A DNA stretch of 37,394 nt from Streptomyces lydicus (GTDB taxonomy: Bacteria; Actinomycetota; Actinomycetes; Streptomycetales; Streptomycetaceae). Of this stretch, positions 33,085 through 37,394 are shown in pieces. Positions within the stretch are counted from its first letter, which is position 1; each line of letters begins with the position of its first letter. The stretch covers positions 1 through 37,394 of the forward strand of contig NZ_JNZA01000055.1 of the NCBI RefSeq assembly GCF_000717345.1. The letters run 5' to 3'. The notes under the pieces are model-generated. The model was not told the DNA's origin. It saw nothing but the letters and a program-made list of their open reading frames with translations, and made no database searches. The position numbers were made by a program, and so were the translations under genes.

Positions 33085-33924
33085 TCAGCGGAACGCGGCG
33101 ACATTGCGGGCGGCCCATTCGGCGAAGGGGCGCGGGGCGCGGCCGAGGACCCGCTGGACGTCCGGGCTGACGCGCAGCTCGGCCGGGCTCGGGGAACCGA
33201 GGATGTCCAGAGTGTCGTCGGCGAGTTCCGCCGGCATGCTCTGGGCCATGGCGGTCCTGGCCTCGTCGCGGGTGAGCTCGTGAAACCTCACCGGCGAGCC
33301 CAACGCGCCGGCGATGGCCGCCGCCTGCTGGCGCGGCGTGATCACCTCAGGGCCGGTCAGCTCGTACACGCCGCCGGCGTGCCGGTCCTCCAGCAGGCAG
33401 GCCGCCGCGACCTCGGCGATGTCCGCCGGGTCGATGATCGGCACCCCGACGTCGCCGAAAGGTGCGGCGACGACCTGTTGCGCGCGGACGGACTCGGCCC
33501 ACCACAGGGCGTTGGAGGCGAAGCCACCCGGCCGCAGGATGGCCCACTCCAGGCCGGACTCCCGCAGCGTGTCCTCCAGCGCGCGCATCGCGATCCGCGT
33601 GGGGCCGAAGGGTCTGGTCACCACGCCCAGCGTGGAGAGCAGGACGACTCGGCGGACCCCGCTGGCCGCGGCTTGGCCGATGATGTCCGCCGGACTGGCC
33701 CCGGCGGCGTGCAGGTCGCCGGACAGCAGCAGGAACAACGCCTTCGCTCCGGCCAGCGCGGGCTTGAGCCCGGCCGGTTCGGCCAGGTCGGCCGCCACGT
33801 GGCGGACGCCGTCCGGCATCGCCGCCGTGTGCCGTGACACGGCCGTCACCTGCTGGCCCGCCGCGGCCAGTGCCTGCGTCAACGGCCGGCCGATATTCCC
33901 GGTAGCCCCGGTCACAACGATCAT
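33085..33924 (-). CDS. NmrA/SDR-like NAD(P)-binding oxidoreductase
   Basis: A 279-residue atypical short-chain dehydrogenase of the NmrA/quinone-oxidoreductase-2 (QorB) type. The ATG at 33924 has GAGGAG 6 bases upstream. The N-terminal MIVVTGATGNIGRPL carries the GxxGxxG nucleotide site, LFLLLSGD and RRVVLLSTLG form the next strands, and WAILRPGGFASNALWW replaces the classical YxxxK. The C-terminal half has the VYELTGPEVITPRQQAAAIA helix common in this group. Members reduce quinones or sense NADP. The gene diverges from an HxlR regulator gene, a frequent arrangement in which the regulator controls the oxidoreductase in response to quinones or aldehydes. Confidence 0.9.
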   Translation of the reverse strand: MIVVTGATGNIGRPLTQALAAAGQQVTAVSRHTAAMPDGVRHVAADLAEPAGLKPALAGAKALFLLLSGDLHAAGASPADIIGQAAASGVRRVVLLSTLGVVTRPFGPTRIAMRALEDTLRESGLEWAILRPGGFASNALWWAESVRAQQVVAAPFGDVGVPIIDPADIAEVAAACLLEDRHAGGVYELTGPEVITPRQQAAAIAGALGSPVRFHELTRDEARTAMAQSMPAELADDTLDILGSPSPAELRVSPDVQRVLGRAPRPFAEWAARNVAAFR

Positions 33925-33961
33925 GATCAGCTCCTCGTCAGATGCCTTCTGTCGCCTGCAC

Positions 33962-33980
33962 GTTAGGAGCACTGGCTAAC
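33962..33980. promoter_or_regulatory. Candidate operator between the NmrA-like and HxlR genes
   Basis: GTTAG (33962-33966) and CTAAC (33976-33980) form an inverted repeat with a 9-base centre in the 92-base divergent gap. GTAAG recurs at 33986 and 34004 in direct orientation, 18 bases apart. HxlR proteins bind such AT-containing sites, and this is the only AT-rich tract nearby. Confidence 0.4.
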
Positions 33981-34016
33981 TTTTCGTAAGGACGTACCTT
34001 GAAGTAAGCTCATGAC

Positions 34017-34388
34017 GTGACGGAAGGTGCGCAGCACAGACAGGCCGAGGCGGGGAAGCGGTATGACGTGTTTCACACCGACTGCCCGGCGCGAAATGTG
34101 GTCGACCATGTGACCAGCAGGTGGGGCATCTGGGTGCTGATCTCCTTGCGGAGCAACGACCTCCGGTTCTACGAGCTGCGCGAGAGCATCCACGGCATCA
34201 GCGAGAAGATGCTCTCCCAGACCCTGCGCGCGCTGGTCCAGGACGGCTTGGTCTGGCGGGAGGTCGAGCAGACGACGCCGCCCCAGGTCACCTACGGGCT
34301 GACCGAGTTCGGCCGGGACATCGGCGAGCCGCTGACGGAGCTGTTCGACCGCATCACCCGGCGGCTGCCGCCGTACAGCGCGGGATAG
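34017..34388 (+). CDS. HxlR-family winged-helix transcriptional regulator
   Basis: A 123-residue protein with the full HxlR signature: an N-terminal Cys (HTDCPARNVVDHV), WGIWVLISLRSNDLRFYELR, then ISEKMLSQTLRALVQDGLV and a wing ending in VTYGLTEFGRDI. The single Cys before the first helix is where YodB/HypR-type members sense quinones or oxidants. The start is a GTG at 34017 without a clear ribosome site; an ATG six bases upstream is out of frame, so a short leader or leaderless start is possible. It diverges from the NmrA-like gene and probably represses it. Confidence 0.92.
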   Translation: MTEGAQHRQAEAGKRYDVFHTDCPARNVVDHVTSRWGIWVLISLRSNDLRFYELRESIHGISEKMLSQTLRALVQDGLVWREVEQTTPPQVTYGLTEFGRDIGEPLTELFDRITRRLPPYSAG

Positions 34389-34570
34389 CGTGGCCGCGGC
34401 CTGCCTTCGGTGTACCCGTCGCCCCTGCATCTGAAGTGCGTGAGGCCGGCGTGTCGGACACGCGGGCGGCGGCACTGGCTGTGGGGTACTGGCGCCGACA
34501 CATCCCTTGCCCGACTGACCGAGCGGTGCGGTTGGCCCGAACTGGACGGCGCCGCAGGCGTGGGGGCTTC

Positions 34571-34999
34571 CTACCTGTCGTCCTCGCCCCGACCGTCCTC
34601 GAAGACGAACAGTGGTTTGGTGCCATGTGCGGGTGTTCCGGCAAGCGAGAGAGCTTCGGTGAAACGCTCGACCGGGAACGGCTGGCCTTGGCGCCGGCTG
34701 GTCCTGCTACCTCAGCCACACGCTGCAACAGGTCCTCGTCCTCAGTGCAAATGACCTCGTCACCACCAAGCGCTTTGATCTCCTCAACGGCATTGCGTCG
34801 CCGCACGACATTGATCGTGTGCATGCCCAGATGCCTGGACAGCTGGATGACGAGCCGGCCGACGGTGGAGCCCGCGGCCGTCTGCAACAACCATGCACCC
34901 GGCTGTACGTCGAGTTCGCGCGTCACGAGGAGCAGCGCGGTCAACGGATTGACGGCGAGTTGACAGGCACTGGAGTCGCTCAGACGGTCGGGGACCGGC
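34571..34999 (-). pseudogene. Zinc-type alcohol dehydrogenase/quinone oxidoreductase (MDR) remnant with internal deletion
   Basis: Two pieces of one family lie back to back. From about 34999 the reverse strand reads SACQLAVNPLTALLLVTREL, then GAWLLQTAAGSTVGRLVIQL (the nucleotide-binding AAGSTVG of MDR enzymes), then ALGGDEVICTEDEDLLQRVA. After GPAGAKA near 34690 the frame shifts and the text jumps to the C-terminus: FPVERFTEALSLAGTPAHGT and KPLFVFEDG, with a TAG at 34571-34573. Roughly 120 residues between the two are missing, as is the catalytic N-terminal domain. It is a deletion derivative of an enoyl-reductase-like gene. Confidence 0.75.
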
Positions 35000-35330
35000 A
35001 GGAGCCTTCACGCATCTCGCGGTGCCACACCGGCACTTTGAAGGTGGTGGCGTGCACGTGCTCGGTGCCGGGAACGCCCCGGCAGCGGGGCCCTGGTGGT
35101 CAGCGTAGCCAGGCAGCAGAGCCCTGGGGTGCTGTGGAACAGCGGGGTGGCTGTTCAGCGGGCACGTCGAGCCCGGCTGGTCGGCCATGGCGGCGCCCTC
35201 GGCGTGCACGGCGTTGAGGAACCGCTGGAGCGGGAGCCCGCCGAATTCAGCCGGCTCATATCGCAGCGGCAGCACACCAGGCGGCCGCGCCAGCCGCGTA
35301 CAGGTCCTCCATCGGGGCAGTTGGTGAGGC
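34980..35330 (-). pseudogene. DegT/DnrJ/EryC1/StrS-type aminotransferase remnant (C-terminal part)
   Basis: The reverse strand reads GVLPLRYEPAEFGGLPLQRF, then LNAVHAEGAAMADQPGSTCP and GYADHQGP. After a frame change near 35080 it continues PGTEHVHATTFKVPVWHREM and stops at a TGA (34980-34982). This resembles the C-terminal domain of sugar aminotransferases of the StrS/DegT group, which often end in F-K-x-P-V-W-H-R. The PLP-binding lysine region is absent. The 3' end overlaps the start of the alcohol-dehydrogenase remnant by about 20 bases. The family is inferred from the tail only. Confidence 0.5.
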
Positions 35331-35411
35331 ATCAAGCAGACGGAACGCATAAGTTGGCCGCTCGTTGCGTCGCATTGACGGGCAGACGACGGATCAGGTG
35401 TGTGGACGGTT

Positions 35412-35439
35412 TTGCCCATTACAGCTGTGCCGCTAGGGT
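35412..35439 (+). promoter_or_regulatory. Promoter giving a probable leaderless acyltransferase mRNA
   Basis: TTGCCC (35412-35417) and TAGGGT (35434-35439) are separated by 16 bases, a good housekeeping sigma-factor match. The ATG follows 7 bases after the -10 hexamer, the distance expected for transcription to begin at the A of the start codon. Confidence 0.65.
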
Positions 35440-35446
35440 GCCTCAA

Positions 35447-36634
35447 ATGTTCCGCGCGGCCATACCCCTCGAACGTACTGTGGACCCGGCGCCCGAGGGG
35501 CGGCAGGATCCCGTCCCACGCCTCGAGCCCAAGTCCGGCGGCAGAGATCCGTTCTTCGACAATGCGAAGTACCTGGCGGTCGTCCTCGTCGCCATGGGGC
35601 ATACCTGGGAGCCGCTCACCCACGGCGGCCGGGTGGCGATGGCGCTGTACATGACCGTCTACACCTTCCACATACCGGCGTTCGTCCTCATCTCCGGCTA
35701 TTTCTCCCGCGGATTCGACCTCAGCGCGGCCAAACTCAAGCGGCTCATCACCAGTGTCGCCGTGCCGTACGTGGTGTTCGAGGTCCTCTACGCCTACTTC
35801 CAGCGCTGGGTTCACGACACCCCGAACGAGCCGATCAGCCTCACCAGCCCGTACTACCTGGACTGGTTCCTGGCAGCTCTCTTCATCTGGCGGTTGACCA
35901 CCCCTATCTGGAAGCTCGTGCGTTGGCCCGTCCCACTGGCGCTGATGATCGCCGTGCTCGCGGCGGCCTCACCTCAGGTGGGCAACGACTTCGCCATGCG
36001 GCGCATACTGCAGTTCCTGCCGTTCTTCGTCCTCGGACTGCACCTGAAGCCGGCCCACTTCGACCTGCTGCGGCAGCGCGCGATCCGCGTCGCGGCAGCG
36101 CCGGTGATGCTGGGCGCCGTTGTCTTCGCGTACTGGGCGGCGCCGCGTATGAACTCCGCATGGTTCCGGCAGAACAACGCCGTGCAGGACCTGGGCATGC
36201 CGGCGTGGGTCTCCCCGGTCATGGAACTCGCGCTGTTCGGCTGCGCCTTGGTGCTCACCGTGTGCTTCCTGGCCCTGGTGCCGTGGCGGCAGACTTGGTT
36301 CACGAAGCTGGGCGCGGGCACGCTGTACGGCTACCTGCTGCACGGTTTCGCGATCAAGATGGCACGCTGGTCCGGTTGGTACGACACTCTCCCCTGGGTG
36401 CGCACGCCGGTCGGCGAGGTCGTGGTGACGTTGCTGGCCGTCACGCTGATCACGCTGCTGTGCACGCGGCCGGTACGGCGGGTGTTCCGATACGTGATGG
36501 AGCCGAAGATGTCCTGGGCGTTCCAGGGCGATGCGGCCGCGTTGGCGCGGGCCCGGGCGGGCACGGCCGACGTCGTTTCCGCACGCTCCCTGAGCGGTCA
36601 GACACGCAAGTCCGACGTCGAACTCGCGGACTGA
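35447..36634 (+). CDS. Acyltransferase-family integral membrane protein (fucose 4-O-acetylase-like)
   Basis: A 395-residue membrane acyltransferase of the acyltransferase-3 superfamily. The motif DPFFDNAKYLAVVLVAMGHT near 30-50 holds the conserved His of the first membrane helix. Around ten hydrophobic segments follow, among them ALYMTVYTFHIPAFVLISGY, YLDWFLAALFIWRLTTPIWK and LGAGTLYGYLLHGFAIKMAR. Such proteins acetylate sugars or surface polymers. The C-terminus (about 40 residues) is a charged cytoplasmic tail with VVSARSLSGQTRKSDVEL. I chose the ATG at 35447, which follows a -10 element by 7 bases; an in-frame GTG at 35438 overlaps that element. It stands alone between decayed regions. Confidence 0.9.
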   Translation: MFRAAIPLERTVDPAPEGRQDPVPRLEPKSGGRDPFFDNAKYLAVVLVAMGHTWEPLTHGGRVAMALYMTVYTFHIPAFVLISGYFSRGFDLSAAKLKRLITSVAVPYVVFEVLYAYFQRWVHDTPNEPISLTSPYYLDWFLAALFIWRLTTPIWKLVRWPVPLALMIAVLAAASPQVGNDFAMRRILQFLPFFVLGLHLKPAHFDLLRQRAIRVAAAPVMLGAVVFAYWAAPRMNSAWFRQNNAVQDLGMPAWVSPVMELALFGCALVLTVCFLALVPWRQTWFTKLGAGTLYGYLLHGFAIKMARWSGWYDTLPWVRTPVGEVVVTLLAVTLITLLCTRPVRRVFRYVMEPKMSWAFQGDAAALARARAGTADVVSARSLSGQTRKSDVELAD

Positions 36635-36639
36635 CAGAC

Positions 36640-36990
36640 TGCACGGCCCGTCTGGTGATCCGGCGTTGGCGTACCCGGAGGACTGGGCGGAGCCGGCCGC
36701 CGGCAGTGCCCCGACCCCGAGGACGCCCACGACCTCGGGCGGGCGCAGGACGAGCCAGTCGATGGATCCGTCGGACCGGGTGATCTTGTGCTTCTTGAAG
36801 GCGGAGGTGTCGTTCTCGCGGTAGATCCTGGCGAACGGTCCCCAGCGCAGGCGTCGCCCGGTGTCTTCGGCGTCTTCGACTGGCGGTCCACGCCGGCTTC
36901 GAGGCCGAAGCGGTCGGAGGAGATGCGGAGGTAGGCGCCGGGGCGCTTGGGGAGGTAGGCCGCGAGGTGGTCGTAGAGCGCACTGACCTT
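36640..36990 (-). pseudogene. Frameshifted remnant of an unidentified small protein
   Basis: The reverse strand reads VSALYDHLAAYLPKRPGAYL, then RISSDRFGLEAGVDR, then (after a one-base frame change near 36880-36885) VEDAEDTGRRLRWGPFARIY, RENDTSAFKKHKITRSDGSI and DWLVLRPPEVVGVLG. Third-position G/C is high in both frames up to the shift, which supports former coding. There is no credible start or stop. I do not recognise the family. Confidence 0.5.
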
Positions 36991-37002
36991 GATCCCGCCG
37001 TC

Positions 37003-37100
37003 ATGTCCCGCAACGACTTCTACCGGCTGCTGACCGCCACCGTGGTGCCGCGGCCGATCGCCAGGGTGTCCACCACCTCGGCGGACGGGAAACGGCTACC
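37003..37100 (+). pseudogene. Flavin-reductase-like protein, N-terminal scrap
   Basis: The forward frame MSRNDFYRLLTATVVPRPIA, then RVSTTSADG, matches the N-terminus of flavin reductase (DIM6/NTAB-like) proteins (F-Y-R-L-L-T-A-x-V-V-P-R-P-I-A-W-V-S-T). After TSADG the text becomes unrelated (KRLPRALAEGPADAG) and ends at 37215. The flavin-binding core is missing, so it is a truncated remnant abutting the previous one. Confidence 0.6.
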
Positions 37101-37311
37101 CCGGGCGCTCGCCGAAGGCCCGGCCGACGCCGGGGCGGCGAAAAGCTGGCGTGCGGGGCCGACGGAACCGGGTAATGTCCTTGTCATGTTCTTCCAGACG
37201 CCGATTTACGAGTGAGAGTGTGATGGGCCCCTGCTGACGTCCTTCGGCGTCGCCGCGCCCGTCCCCCACCGATGAATCCGTAGATCACTTCACATCATTC
37301 CGGGAGAACCC

Positions 37312-37394
37312 GTGAGCAAGAACATCAACAACCCCGTGGGCATGGGCGGCGGCCAGCGCAAGAGGCTGTCGCGCGCCGAACGGCAGAACAACGG
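37312..37394 (+). CDS. DUF6243-type small protein, N-terminal part (runs off the right edge)
   Basis: The GTG at 37312 has GGGAG about 5 bases upstream. The 27 residues visible begin MSKNINNPVGMGGGQRKRLS and continue RAERQNN, the highly conserved start of a short, basic, glycine-rich Streptomyces protein family that I recall as DUF6243. The function is unknown. The rest is outside the window. Confidence 0.75.
   Translation, partial: MSKNINNPVGMGGGQRKRLSRAERQNN

Overview
The window is high-GC actinobacterial DNA. Strong third-codon G/C bias, GTG and TTG starts, rare TTA codons, a SpoIIE-type phosphatase, Hanks-type kinases with PQQ-like propellers and a small DUF6243-type protein all point to Streptomyces or a close relative. 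No rRNA, tRNA, CRISPR array, phage or complete insertion sequence was seen.

Layout. (1) 1-2.3 kb: the 5' end of an aminoglycoside-phosphotransferase-like gene running off the left edge, two decayed gene remnants, and an HdeD-family membrane protein. (2) 2.3-4.1 kb: a PAS-SpoIIE phosphatase and a small unrecognised protein. (3) 4.6-10.8 kb: a cell-surface block with a Tat-exported lipoprotein DyP peroxidase, a NosD-like beta-helix lipoprotein, a membrane-anchored protein and a large LAxTG sortase substrate with an SdrD_B-like domain. Three of these four genes carry TTA codons. (4) 10.8-18.7 kb: an oxygenase island. It contains a StyA1-like styrene/indole monooxygenase, a StyA-StyB fusion (StyA2B type), a divergent AraC-family regulator, an acyl-CoA-dehydrogenase-fold flavin monooxygenase and a cytochrome P450. 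(5) 18.8-24.1 kb: a tightly coupled operon of ABC ATPase, ABC permease and a membrane-anchored YncE-propeller/phosphoesterase protein, closed by a strong hairpin. (6) 24.3-32.1 kb: a kinase cluster with a pseudokinase that has lost all three catalytic residues, two active-looking kinases with PQQ-like propellers in the same operon, and a fourth such kinase facing them. A transposase scrap lies between them. (7) 32.1-37.4 kb: scattered remnants (pirin, zinc-type alcohol dehydrogenase, DegT-type aminotransferase, flavin reductase and one unidentified). They surround an intact NmrA-like/HxlR divergent pair, an apparently leaderless membrane acyltransferase gene and the start of a DUF6243-type gene.

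How the parts may work together. The oxygenase island resembles the styA1/styA2B arrangement known from Rhodococcus opacus 1CP, and the StyB domain could supply reduced flavin to more than one oxygenase. A 13-bp dyad of the form TGAC-N5-GTCA lies just upstream of the fusion gene and of the second flavin oxygenase, and again upstream of the ABC operon, so these units may share a regulator. The kinase cluster looks like an extracytoplasmic sensing system in which the pseudokinase may act as a scaffold or regulator. These functional links are inferences from order and sequence; none has been tested.
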